Shown: piece by piece, positions 26,494 to 34,389 of the stretch
Layout: every line of letters begins with the position of its first letter
Position numbering within the stretch: position 1 is the stretch's first letter
Assembly (NCBI GenBank): GCA_035308165.1
Contig: DATGHC010000009.1
Coordinates: forward strand, 71,046-135,045
Direction of reading: 5' to 3'
Length of the DNA: 64,000 nucleotides
Source of the DNA: DASTCZ01 sp035308165
GTDB taxonomy: Bacteria; Acidobacteriota; Terriglobia; Acidiferrales; UBA7541
Position numbers and translations under genes: made by a program
Notes under the pieces: generated by a model
What the model saw: the letters and a program-made list of their open reading frames with translations, nothing else
What the model was told of the DNA's origin: nothing
Databases searched by the model: none

Positions 26494-29103
26494 TCACTCA
26501 TACCGCAGCGCCACCATGGGATCGACCTTCATCGCCCGTCGCGCAGGAACGTAACTGGCCAAAAGCGTCACGCCGATCAAGGTGACCGAAGCTGCGGCCA
26601 ACGTGATCGCATCGGAAGGTTTGACGCCATAAAGCAAGCTCGTAAGGAATCGGGTAAGGCCCAGGGCTCCAACAATTCCCACGGCCAGACCCGCGAGCGC
26701 AAGAGCCAGCCCTTGGCCTACTACAAGCTGGAGCACGTCGCTTTTCCGTGCGCCCAAGGCCATTCGGATTCCGATTTCGTTTGTCCGGCGCGCAACCATG
26801 TAAGCCAGTGTTCCGTAAATACCGACAAACACTAGCAGCAACGTCAAACCACTGAAGAAACCCGCGAGATCCGCGACCAGAGACTCTTTCGCCAGCTTTT
26901 GATCCATGCGCTTTTCAAGGGTTGTGACCTCACGGATTCTCAGTTGTGGATCCACTTCCCTGATCGCATCTTTCACGGCGCCGGCAAGGGCTAGAGGAGC
27001 GCTTGTGGTTCGCAGCTCCAGTGAATGAATTTCAGAGTTGTTCTGCATTGCCGCGAAATACACGAACGGCACATTCGATTTGCGAAGGTCAACGTATTTC
27101 GCATCCTTCGCAACGCCGATGATCGTGTACTGCACCTTATTGAACTCGAACCGCTTGCCCACCGCGGACCGGTCGCCGAAGTAGTGGCGCGCCATGGTCA
27201 GGTTCAGAATTGCGGATTTCTGAGTGTTGGCATTGTCCGCAGTCGAAAACTCGCGCCCCTCAATTATTGGGATGCCCGCCGTCTGAAAATAATCGGGTCC
27301 CACCCAATTTGCTTGCGCTCGCTGGCTTTCTGCAGTTTGTGGATGCCCCTCGAACTTCAGCCCCTCAACACCACTCCCGGCGCCCGACAGTGTTGGAGAA
27401 AATGAAAAACTTCCCACTTGGACTCCCGGAATAGCTTCCAAGCGCTGCAGCAATTGGACAAGATTGCTTACAGTTGGCGGCTCGTGTCCCCGATCCGATG
27501 ATACTTGTACGGAAAGTACGTTTGCCGCGTGGAATCCGATGTCCTGAGTCCTAAGGTTTTGCATGGTTCGGATAAGCAAGCCGCCGGCGACAACTAACAC
27601 TACTGACAGGGCGACTTGCATCACGACCAGTCCATCCTTCAGATTCAAGAGCCGCCGTCGGCCCGCTTGGAAAGACAAATTGGGGTTCAACCCCACACCG
27701 TGGCTCTGCCGCGCGGCTTGGAGGGCAGGCGCCAGACCAAAGACCACGCCCGTTGCAACTGAAATCAATCCGGTAAAACCCAGGACATGAACGTCAGGAT
27801 GCAGGTCCAACGTGATCGCACGGCCTACACCCGCAACCAAACCCAGCAAAAACCGCTCCGTCCAAATGGAAAATACAAAACCAACCATGCCGCCCATGAG
27901 TGACAGCAACACACTCTCCGTCACCAATTGCCGCACGATGCGGCCGTGGCCGGCTCCGAGCGCGAGGCGGGTAGCGATCTCCCTTTGTCGCGTCGTCGCC
28001 CGGGCCAGTTGCAGGCTCGCCAAATTGGCGCAGGCAATCAGCAGAACCACTGCCACCACCGCCATCAGAATGTTCAAGGGCGCGGAAAAGCTGTCACGGA
28101 GACCGGAACCGCCGCGGTCGCCGCTTTCCACTGCAATGCGTTGAATAAACCCGCCTCGCGAATCGCTGTTTCCGATTTGCGCTTCCAAGACGCTCAAATC
28201 CTGGCTTGCCTGCTGCGCTCGAAGGCCCGGCTTCAGACGTCCCATCAAATTGAGCCACGTATACCCGGGAAGGCTTCTTCGCGACGCAGGCATAAGGCTC
28301 ATCGTTGCCCAGATGTCGGGCGCATCTCCCACGGTTTCGCCGAAGAAGTCAGGCGACGCAACTCCAACAATGGTGAACGCAGACCCATCCAGGTCAATCT
28401 GTTTCCCCACCACCGATGCGGAGCCTGCGAAGCTCCGCTTCCAATACCCAAAGCTAATGACCGCCACAGGGACGTTCTCATCCTCATCGCCAAACATACG
28501 ACCGAGGATGGGTTGAACGCCGAGAACAGAAAAATAATCACAGGAAACGATTTTTCTTATCGCGACATCCGTCTCCGCGTCTATCCCGACTTCGATTTGC
28601 GCCTGATTCGACGCCGCGAGCATGCCCGAGAACGCCCGGTTGCCGTCGCGCAACACCTGGTAGTCCGAGTATCCAAAGTCCCCGACCCGCCCGTCCCGCG
28701 AATAGGAAGCGAGCACCACCAGGCTTTCCGGATGGCTGACAGGAAGCGTTCTCAGCAAAATCGCATCGAGCAAGCTGAAGATTGCCGTGTTCGCGCCGAT
28801 GCCCAGCGCAAGAGTGAGAACTGCGACCGCCGTGAATCCGGGATTCTTCCACAGCATGCGCACACCAAATCGCAAATCCTGTAGCAGGCCTTCGACGAAG
28901 TACATGCTCCGTGCCTCTCTGGATTCCTCTTTCAAATGTTCAATCCCGCCCAATTCCATCCGCGCGCGCCTCCCCGCTTCTTGAAGACTCATACCCGCGG
29001 CGACGTAATCCGCGATCTGCCTCTCGACGTGGTATCGCAATTCCGCATCAAGCTGTTTCTCGGCCGTTTGTTTGTGAAACAATCGCCGCAGCCGCCGCAT
29101 CAT
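26494..29103 (-). CDS. ADOP-family permease with N-terminal prefix domain (first in PadR cluster)
   Basis: An 869-residue double permease. The prefix LRRLFHKQTAEKQLDAELRY is followed by GLLQDLRFGVRMLWKNPGF and TM1, the periplasmic domain with FGYWKRSFAGSASVVGKQI, FtsX helices (VVLLIACANLASLQLAR), a linker that differs from its neighbours (QAARQSHGVGLNPNLSFQAG) and a second module ending in ARRAMKVDPMVALRYE. GGGGAGG lies four bases before the ATG pair at 29103, just after the padR stop, so padR and this gene are clearly co-transcribed. In acidobacterial genomes PadR regulators next to such permeases are common; the effector is unknown. Confidence 0.9.
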   Translation of the reverse strand: MMRRLRRLFHKQTAEKQLDAELRYHVERQIADYVAAGMSLQEAGRRARMELGGIEHLKEESREARSMYFVEGLLQDLRFGVRMLWKNPGFTAVAVLTLALGIGANTAIFSLLDAILLRTLPVSHPESLVVLASYSRDGRVGDFGYSDYQVLRDGNRAFSGMLAASNQAQIEVGIDAETDVAIRKIVSCDYFSVLGVQPILGRMFGDEDENVPVAVISFGYWKRSFAGSASVVGKQIDLDGSAFTIVGVASPDFFGETVGDAPDIWATMSLMPASRRSLPGYTWLNLMGRLKPGLRAQQASQDLSVLEAQIGNSDSRGGFIQRIAVESGDRGGSGLRDSFSAPLNILMAVVAVVLLIACANLASLQLARATTRQREIATRLALGAGHGRIVRQLVTESVLLSLMGGMVGFVFSIWTERFLLGLVAGVGRAITLDLHPDVHVLGFTGLISVATGVVFGLAPALQAARQSHGVGLNPNLSFQAGRRRLLNLKDGLVVMQVALSVVLVVAGGLLIRTMQNLRTQDIGFHAANVLSVQVSSDRGHEPPTVSNLVQLLQRLEAIPGVQVGSFSFSPTLSGAGSGVEGLKFEGHPQTAESQRAQANWVGPDYFQTAGIPIIEGREFSTADNANTQKSAILNLTMARHYFGDRSAVGKRFEFNKVQYTIIGVAKDAKYVDLRKSNVPFVYFAAMQNNSEIHSLELRTTSAPLALAGAVKDAIREVDPQLRIREVTTLEKRMDQKLAKESLVADLAGFFSGLTLLLVFVGIYGTLAYMVARRTNEIGIRMALGARKSDVLQLVVGQGLALALAGLAVGIVGALGLTRFLTSLLYGVKPSDAITLAAASVTLIGVTLLASYVPARRAMKVDPMVALRYE
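26497..26543. repeat. 3'-end repeat of the PadR-linked permeases (copy 3)
   Basis: The same tail-coding element in the first permease; the first 39 bases have a single difference from copy 2, and the end is more diverged. Confidence 0.7.
28834..28905. repeat. 5'-region repeat shared by two prefix permeases (copy 2)
   Basis: Counterpart of 26194-26265 in the first permease of the PadR cluster, with eight differences in 72 bases. Confidence 0.7.
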
Positions 29104-29113
29104 CGGCCCTCCC

Positions 29114-29449
29114 CTATTCCACTGCTCGAAGGATCGTTTTCACCGCGTCCGACATTCGCGCCCAGCTCTCCACTTCATTTTCCAGTTGCTTCCGGCCCTT
29201 CCGTGTCAGCTTGTAAAACTTCGCCTCGCGCCCCGTCTCCGATTCCTTCCACTCCGGCTCCAGCCAGCCGCGGTCTTCCAGCCTATGTAGCGCCGGATAC
29301 AGCGAGCCCTGGTGCACCTGAAAGAAATCCTTGGAAATTTCCTTCATCCTCTGCGAGATCGCGTACCCGTGGATCGGTCCGAACGCGACAATCTTCAGGA
29401 TCAACATGTCCAGCGTCCCCTTCAGGAATTCTTTCTTGTCTTTGTCCAT
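29114..29449 (-). CDS. PadR-family transcriptional regulator
   Basis: A 111-residue PadR protein, the short form of the family. It begins KKEFLKGTLDMLILKIV, followed by the winged helix GPIHGYAISQRMKEIS and the recognition part QVHQGSLYPALHRLEDRGWLE, the wing EAKFYKLTRKGRKQLE, and a short C-terminal dimerisation helix. PadR proteins are usually repressors released by a ligand or stress. It is the first gene of an operon with three ADOP permeases; a promoter and an overlapping inverted repeat are visible upstream, so autoregulation of the whole operon is likely. Confidence 0.93.
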   Translation of the reverse strand: MDKDKKEFLKGTLDMLILKIVAFGPIHGYAISQRMKEISKDFFQVHQGSLYPALHRLEDRGWLEPEWKESETGREAKFYKLTRKGRKQLENEVESWARMSDAVKTILRAVE

Positions 29450-29484
29450 TATCCCCTTCCCGTCTCTAATGCCTAGAAGTCCGA

Positions 29485-29513
29485 CATATACGCCCCTGGG
29501 TGACTCTCGTCAA
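29485..29513 (-). promoter_or_regulatory. Sigma-70-type promoter of the padR-ADOP operon
   Basis: On the minus strand TTGACG (29513-29508), a 17-base spacer and TATATG (29490-29485) form a near-consensus promoter. The -10 ends 35 bases before the padR start. Confidence 0.7.
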
Positions 29514-29519
29514 CAAGAG
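29504..29519. promoter_or_regulatory. Inverted repeat overlapping the -35 element (candidate PadR operator)
   Basis: CTCTCGT and ACAAGAG, separated by two bases, form an inverted repeat with six of seven positions paired. It covers the -35 element of the padR promoter, so a bound protein would block RNA polymerase. It is not the classical ATGT-N8-ACAT PadR site. Confidence 0.45.
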
Positions 29520-29602
29520 ATTTTCAACCCCCATCGGACCGCGCAAACGGAGTGTGGAATCGCGCACAATTCCGGGCCGCCCGTTCTCGATTTCAGATAA
29601 TA

Positions 29603-30709
29603 ATGTTATGTATGAAGATGTCAGGCGAAATGGACTCCCGTAGGACGGCCAAGGAACTTCAGGTGACGCGAACGCTTCTTCCCATCGCAGTTTCGCTGGT
29701 GCTGATTGCCGCGGCTATTCTTCGTGCTTCTTCATCATCCGTTCCTGACGTGCAATCATTTTTCCGGGACAGCATTGGACTGACTCAGAGTCAGATCTCC
29801 GCCATACGCGCCGGAAAACCGGTCACGAAAACAATGCCTCCGCGCAGCCCGGATGAGGTCTTCCTCTTCGGCGCCATCTATATCCATGCAACTCCAGAGA
29901 CCTATCTGGACTTCGCCCAGGATTTCAATCGCCGCCGAAAGCTTCCCAACTATCTGGCGCTCGGCGTGTTCAGTAATCCCCCCAAGCTTTCCGATCTGGA
30001 TGGCTTTTCGTTGGACGATGATGACATCAAGGCCCTGAAGAATTGCAGGCCCGGCGATTGCCTGATTCAAATCCCCGCCAGTTCCATCGAAACAATCCAT
30101 CAATCCATCAATTGGTCCGGTCCGGATGTGGACAATCAAGTCAACCAGCTTCTGCGGGGCGGCGTGCTCGATCGTCTGCTGGCTTACCAGCGCGAAGGCA
30201 ATCGGGCTTTGGGCGTTTATAACGATAAGCGCGATCCCACCGATGTCGCCGATCATTTCGCATTCATGCTCAGCTATAACAAGGCCTTACCGGAGTACCT
30301 GCCCACTTTTAACAACTACCTGCTTTCCTATCCCTCCGGCAGGCCGCAAAATGTCGAGGACACTTTCTACTGGGCGAAAGTGAAATTCGGATTGAAGCCC
30401 ACCTTGCGGGTCGTCCATGTCATTACCATGCGCGGGTCGGCCGCCGGCGAGCCGGCCTGCGTCGTAGCCGAAAAGCAGCTGTATTCCAGCCACTATTTTG
30501 AGACGGCTCTCGATCTTTCCTTCTGCATCCGTGACGGCAGCGATTCATCGCAGCCCGGCTTTTACCTGATCATGGCCCTGGCCTCCGAGCAGTCAGGCCT
30601 CACGGGCATCAGAGGCACTATCGTCCGCAAAGTCGCGGTGGACCGCTCCGTCTCCTCCCTCCAGGATGCTCTGTCCACAATCCGGGCCACTCTTGAGGGC
30701 AAGCAATAA
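29603..30709 (+). CDS. Exported or membrane-anchored protein of unknown function
   Basis: About 370 residues, depending on the start; ATG codons occur at 29603, 29612, 29618 and 29630 and none has a strong ribosome binding site. One hydrophobic segment (LLPIAVSLVLIAAAILRA) near residue 30 is a signal peptide or anchor. The remainder is soluble, with a conserved-looking segment SVPDVQSFFRDSIGLTQSQI, the acidic stretch LDDDDIKALKNCRPGDC, and VDNQVNQLLRGGVLDRLLAYQ. It contains four cysteines. I recognise no catalytic motif or domain. It reads like a periplasmic protein of an Acidobacteria-restricted family, which is inference. Confidence 0.75.
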   Translation: MLCMKMSGEMDSRRTAKELQVTRTLLPIAVSLVLIAAAILRASSSSVPDVQSFFRDSIGLTQSQISAIRAGKPVTKTMPPRSPDEVFLFGAIYIHATPETYLDFAQDFNRRRKLPNYLALGVFSNPPKLSDLDGFSLDDDDIKALKNCRPGDCLIQIPASSIETIHQSINWSGPDVDNQVNQLLRGGVLDRLLAYQREGNRALGVYNDKRDPTDVADHFAFMLSYNKALPEYLPTFNNYLLSYPSGRPQNVEDTFYWAKVKFGLKPTLRVVHVITMRGSAAGEPACVVAEKQLYSSHYFETALDLSFCIRDGSDSSQPGFYLIMALASEQSGLTGIRGTIVRKVAVDRSVSSLQDALSTIRATLEGKQ

Positions 30710-30845
30710 TCTCTTCCGGACTGAAGCGGGCGGGGCACTCGGACCCGGCCGTGCTGCTCTCTCCATCTCCAGTTTCGCCATCGCAATTCGCTACGGTGGT
30801 AACATCGGTCTGGGCTCTCCATCGGCATATTCCGGGTGAACGTAC

Positions 30846-31238
30846 GTGAACGACCTCACAATCCGAACTTCCGACCAAGGCTGGCTGGCCCAGCTCGTGA
30901 AGGCCTATCGCCACCGCGATCAGATCATTATTGTGGATGACGCGCACGTGGGTATCGATCCTAGCAATCAATCCCTTCTGGAAATGGGGCTGAAGACTGG
31001 ACTCGCGCGCAACGAATGGACCGCCGCTCTGCTCTCCGCAGGCATGGGCATTTACGGCGCGGTGGTAATCGTTCTTGCCATTTTGGATCCGGAACCAACC
31101 AGCAAGCTCAGCCTGCTGATCGCCAGCGGAGCGGTCCTCGCCATCGGCGGCGGCTTCAGCGCAATTCGCATTCTCACCAAGCATAAGCCTCCCAATGTCC
31201 GCGTTTCGGCCAAGGGAATCGAAATTGAGTGGGATTGA
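30846..31238 (+). CDS. Small membrane protein with two transmembrane helices
   Basis: A 130-residue protein starting at GTG. The N-terminal 55 residues are soluble. Two hydrophobic segments follow (WTAALLSAGMGIYGAVVIVLAIL and LSLLIASGAVLAIGGGFSAIRIL, each slightly over 20 residues including flanks), with a short loop DPEPTSK, and a 25-residue tail KPPNVRVSAKGIEIEWD. No family is recognised. It lies 136 bases after the preceding hypothetical gene on the same strand and ends 68 bases before the converging hydrolase gene. Confidence 0.6.
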   Translation: MNDLTIRTSDQGWLAQLVKAYRHRDQIIIVDDAHVGIDPSNQSLLEMGLKTGLARNEWTAALLSAGMGIYGAVVIVLAILDPEPTSKLSLLIASGAVLAIGGGFSAIRILTKHKPPNVRVSAKGIEIEWD

Positions 31239-31306
31239 GTTGCGTGGCTGAAACCAGCGACCGTGTTTTTGGAATTTCGCAGGACGTTTTTTCGATTGAT
31301 AATTAT

Positions 31307-32452
31307 TCAGTTCGATGCCCCAACGTGTGCCGCCAGCCATTTTGCCATCGTCTCCAGATACTCCGGGTCGATGCTGCCTTCCCCTTCGCCGGACACCAAT
31401 CGCATTCCGTGGTCCACCTGCGGAAACACTCGAATCGTGAAATCTTTGTTGCCGCTCTGCGTCAGAGTTTGACGGATGATGTCCACGCTCTCTTTGACTT
31501 GCACCAGCCGGTCCTGATCGCCAAACAGGAATAACGCCGGCACTCGCAACGCTTTCAGCGCAGGCACAGGATCGTAGTTCATCTCGTGTCCAAACCAAAG
31601 CAAGCTCCGTCCCACTGGTTTGCTGAGCTCGGAAGGCGCAGGCAGCGGATCGAATAATCCGTCCTGCTGCTTCTTGACTTCGTTGTACCACCGCTTGCCG
31701 CGCGCATTTTCCAACCCTTCCCTGGCCTTCTCGTATCCCTTTCCGCTGCTCATGTAATCCCACACCTCGCGCCGCAAGGCGGTGGCTTCCAAGACGTCAC
31801 TCTCGGCCACGCCTCGTGCCCGCAACTCTTCTGCATAATAGAAAAGCATCTGCTGGCCCGGAGAAACTCCCGGTCCGGATACGGCAATCACGAAGGAAGT
31901 GTCGGAAGAACGCGAGGCCGCGAGCGGGCCAAGCCACCCTCCCTGGCTGAGTCCCCACACCCCGATGTGTCGCGAATCTATTTCCTTGCGTGACTTCAGG
32001 TACGCGAGGCCTGCAAGCCCGTCATCACAAAGATCCATGAACGGGATTTTCTTAAAGTCGCCGCTGGATTCGCCCACACCGCGCTTGTCATAAGCCAAAG
32101 CCGCGATGCCGTGGGCTGCAAACCATCGAGCCGTGAAAAGATCCCTGCTCTGAGGGCCCGAGCCATGAAAAAGCACCACCGCGGGATGCCGCTGCGTCCC
32201 CGCGGGAAGCGCCAGAGTCCCCGCTAAAATTGCGTCACCACTACTAAAACGCACCGCTTCTTCGCTGGCCTCACTCTTCGCGGAAGCCATCGGCGCCGGA
32301 TGACCGCAGCCGGCGAACACCAGAACGGCAGTTGCAAACAATCCGGCCCACAAGACCGTCGGCAAATGGCAACTCGAGCCCCCGGATTCCGAAAAGCTCT
32401 TCCTGCGACTCTTTTCGCCTGCGATTCGTCCCCGGACTCGCGCTTCACTCAT
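31307..32452 (-). CDS. Alpha/beta-hydrolase lipoprotein
   Basis: About 381 residues from the ATG at 32452. The N-terminus is basic and leads into LPTVLWAGLFATAVLVFAGC, a lipoprotein signal with its lipobox Cys, so the enzyme is probably membrane-anchored in the periplasm. The hydrolase fold shows the oxyanion segment VVLFHGSGPQSRD, the nucleophile elbow GLSQGG, an acid in LFLFGDQDRLV and the histidine in FPQVDHGMR. Members resembling dienelactone hydrolases and S9/S15-like esterases share this pattern; substrate is unknown. A longer frame to 32602 exists but adds residues without signal character. Confidence 0.82.
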   Translation of the reverse strand: MSEARVRGRIAGEKSRRKSFSESGGSSCHLPTVLWAGLFATAVLVFAGCGHPAPMASAKSEASEEAVRFSSGDAILAGTLALPAGTQRHPAVVLFHGSGPQSRDLFTARWFAAHGIAALAYDKRGVGESSGDFKKIPFMDLCDDGLAGLAYLKSRKEIDSRHIGVWGLSQGGWLGPLAASRSSDTSFVIAVSGPGVSPGQQMLFYYAEELRARGVAESDVLEATALRREVWDYMSSGKGYEKAREGLENARGKRWYNEVKKQQDGLFDPLPAPSELSKPVGRSLLWFGHEMNYDPVPALKALRVPALFLFGDQDRLVQVKESVDIIRQTLTQSGNKDFTIRVFPQVDHGMRLVSGEGEGSIDPEYLETMAKWLAAHVGASN

Positions 32453-32619
32453 GTCGCACAGAACGGTGAGCTTCGTTCGACCTGATCCCATTCTTTGCAG
32501 CTTCTCCATTCCTGACCACGCCTGCTGGTAGCCAGGCATTCGGTTGCCCGCCGCAGTCAACCGGCTTGGCCTTGGGATTACTTCCATATAGACGCTCGTC
32601 ACAAAGAAGTATTTCGTCT

Positions 32620-32647
32620 GAATGTCCGATAGGCGGGAATGTCCGAT
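32620..32647. repeat. 11-bp direct repeat between the hydrolase and VWA genes
   Basis: GAATGTCCGAT occurs at 32620-32630 and again at 32637-32647 with six bases between, a period of 17. Its place in the region between two divergent genes suggests a regulator binding site for one or both, but no regulator is known. Confidence 0.5.
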
Positions 32648-32779
32648 TTGGGTCCTCCCTTACTAATTCAACTTGCATCGAATTGCCGTGGACTCAAAAA
32701 TTTCGATTAGGCTCAGTGGCCATTGAATCAGCGTGAATTCGAGTCCGCGGTTCGCATAGAAAGCGCGCCCTGGATGATA

Positions 32780-32814
32780 CTCCGCAATTACTTCCTCAGA
32801 TGCTATACTCCCGC
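32780..32814 (+). promoter_or_regulatory. Promoter-like repeat, copy 1, before the VWA gene
   Basis: The segment ends GATGCTATACTCCCGC with TATACT at 32804-32809 as a probable -10. The CTCCGC at its left end is about 17 bases upstream of the -10. The whole segment is nearly repeated at 34161-34194. The start codon of the VWA gene lies 50-80 bases downstream. Confidence 0.55.
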
Positions 32815-32862
32815 CAAACGTGTGCGGCATGGTAATCAAGGTGAAACGGCTTTCGTGCACGC

Positions 32863-33870
32863 ATGCGGAGATTGTGGGTTAACTCATTGATGCTGCACCC
32901 CTCGGCAAACCGTTCTCTCTTGTTCCTCGCATGTATTCTTGCGGCGCCCGTATACGGACAAGATTCCCCTTGCGCCATCCGTGAAATCCCAATAAATGTG
33001 ACCGATCCGGCGGGAGTCATCGTTACAGATTTGAATCCCGCAACCTTCTTGGCAAAGGTTCATGGTAAGCCCGTACAAGTGCTATCAGTCGCTCGGGATT
33101 CTCGTCCACGCCGCATCGTCATCCTTCTGGATGCCAGTAGTAGCATGACCATTGAGCCAATCAAATGGGCGATGGCTCTACGAACTGCCACGGAATTGCT
33201 GAATGCTGCTCCGGCCTCGGATACCTTTTCCCTAATCGTATTCACGAATGCGGTTCAGGAGACCGTGGATTTCACACAGGACCGCGGATCGATCCTCACG
33301 AGCTTGCAGAAGATCGAGCGCGGTAAGAAAGCATTGCCCAAGGGAACAAAAGGTAGCACTGCTCTTTGGGATGCGATCTCGGCAGGAGCTACTCTCCTAG
33401 GTTCGTCCACTCCAGGGGATGTGATCTATGCGATCACAGATGGAGACGACAATGCAAGCGAGGAGAAACCATCTGTCATTGAGCGCACTTTGCTCGAAAA
33501 GGGAATCAGGCTGTTCGGCTTCTTCTTTGATGAGGGCAGTATTGAAATGTATCCTGACCACCCGACTCTGATTGACGTTGGGACGACATTGAAGGACACC
33601 GGAGGGGTGGCAGTGGTTCTGCCGAGGGGGAAGTATCTAGAAAGCGAATACAAACTTTCCAATGAGCAACTTGCCCTTCTTAGTCGACTCCTCCAAAGCC
33701 AGTTCAAGCAGATTGATCAATTTTATCTCTTGAAAATCGCTCTGGCGCAAGATATCCAGAAGCCTGCGGACTTGTCTCTCGGATTTACCCCAGCGAATGA
33801 TCGAAAGTTACGGGCTCTTACGCTTACTTACGTTGATAAAATCTCTCCTTGCAATTCACACAGCCCATAG
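32863..33870 (+). CDS. Exported VWA-domain protein (VWFA-related acidobacterial type)
   Basis: A 335-residue protein with a signal peptide (SLLFLACILAAPVYGQ). Residues 40-80 are a short beta-rich segment, IPINVTDPAGVIVTDLNPATF, that precedes the VWA domain in this acidobacterial family. The VWA domain follows with a complete MIDAS: DASSS at residues 90-94, Thr in KGSTALWDA and Asp in YAITDGDDN. VWA domains bind protein partners through a divalent metal. The true start could be the ATG at 32890, which would still leave the signal. The gene sits downstream of a promoter-like repeat shared with the beta-propeller gene, so the two may be co-regulated surface proteins. Confidence 0.85.
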   Translation: MRRLWVNSLMLHPSANRSLLFLACILAAPVYGQDSPCAIREIPINVTDPAGVIVTDLNPATFLAKVHGKPVQVLSVARDSRPRRIVILLDASSSMTIEPIKWAMALRTATELLNAAPASDTFSLIVFTNAVQETVDFTQDRGSILTSLQKIERGKKALPKGTKGSTALWDAISAGATLLGSSTPGDVIYAITDGDDNASEEKPSVIERTLLEKGIRLFGFFFDEGSIEMYPDHPTLIDVGTTLKDTGGVAVVLPRGKYLESEYKLSNEQLALLSRLLQSQFKQIDQFYLLKIALAQDIQKPADLSLGFTPANDRKLRALTLTYVDKISPCNSHSP

Positions 33871-34389
33871 GCTTTCCTCATATTGCTGTTGTATAGCGGC
33901 GGCACTGACAACTCGCCCCATCACCTAGCAATCGGTCGGCGATGTGGCCGCTTTACTTTCAATTGCTACCAACCAGGTTCAGGCGATCTATTCGCGTTTA
34001 CCGTCAGCCCTGCTGCTGGATTTCTCCGGTACGAGCATTTGGGACCTGTCGACACATCGACTACGTTCCCAAACGGATCAACCGTGGGCGCAATCCACAT
34101 CGTCGCGTCGAGCGGGCTCCCAGCACAGGATCGTATACAACCGCGTCCCTGCTCGTTCTTCTCCGCGATTATTTTTTGGATGCTATACTCCCGCTGTGCA
34201 ACTACACCATGAAAACGGGTTGCGATTTGCGGCCGCCTGCCCACATGCTGAGCCTTAGGCAAAAGGTGCGTTCCGGTATCTATGGCGCTTCCTCAGTGGC
34301 GGTCCGCGTCTCTGCGCGGCTTGCAACCCAAGCAGGAAGCGTGGCATCGTAATCCGCAATCCTAAAAATTTCTTGGAGAGGTGGTTTTG
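33871..34389. other. Non-coding stretch with no convincing gene
   Basis: More than 500 bases separate the VWA and beta-propeller genes. Several overlapping plus-strand frames of about 100-136 codons are open at once, none has a signal, domain or ribosome binding site, and their compositions are Ser/Arg/Pro-rich as in read-through frames. The stretch could be the remains of a decayed gene. The only structured element I see is the promoter-like repeat at 34161-34194. Confidence 0.5.
34161..34194 (+). promoter_or_regulatory. Promoter-like repeat, copy 2, before the beta-propeller gene
   Basis: CTCCGCGATTATTTTTTG followed by GATGCTATACTCCCGC, with TATACT at 34184-34189. It matches copy 1 at 32780-32814 over its full length with a few substitutions and one single-base gap, and the last 16 bases are identical. 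It leaves a leader of nearly 200 bases before the gene. Confidence 0.55.

Noticed and set aside
33942..34352. Possible 136-codon gene between the VWA and beta-propeller genes
   Set aside because: Competing frames are open over the same bases, and none has a signal, domain or ribosome binding site; the promoter-like repeat lies inside it.
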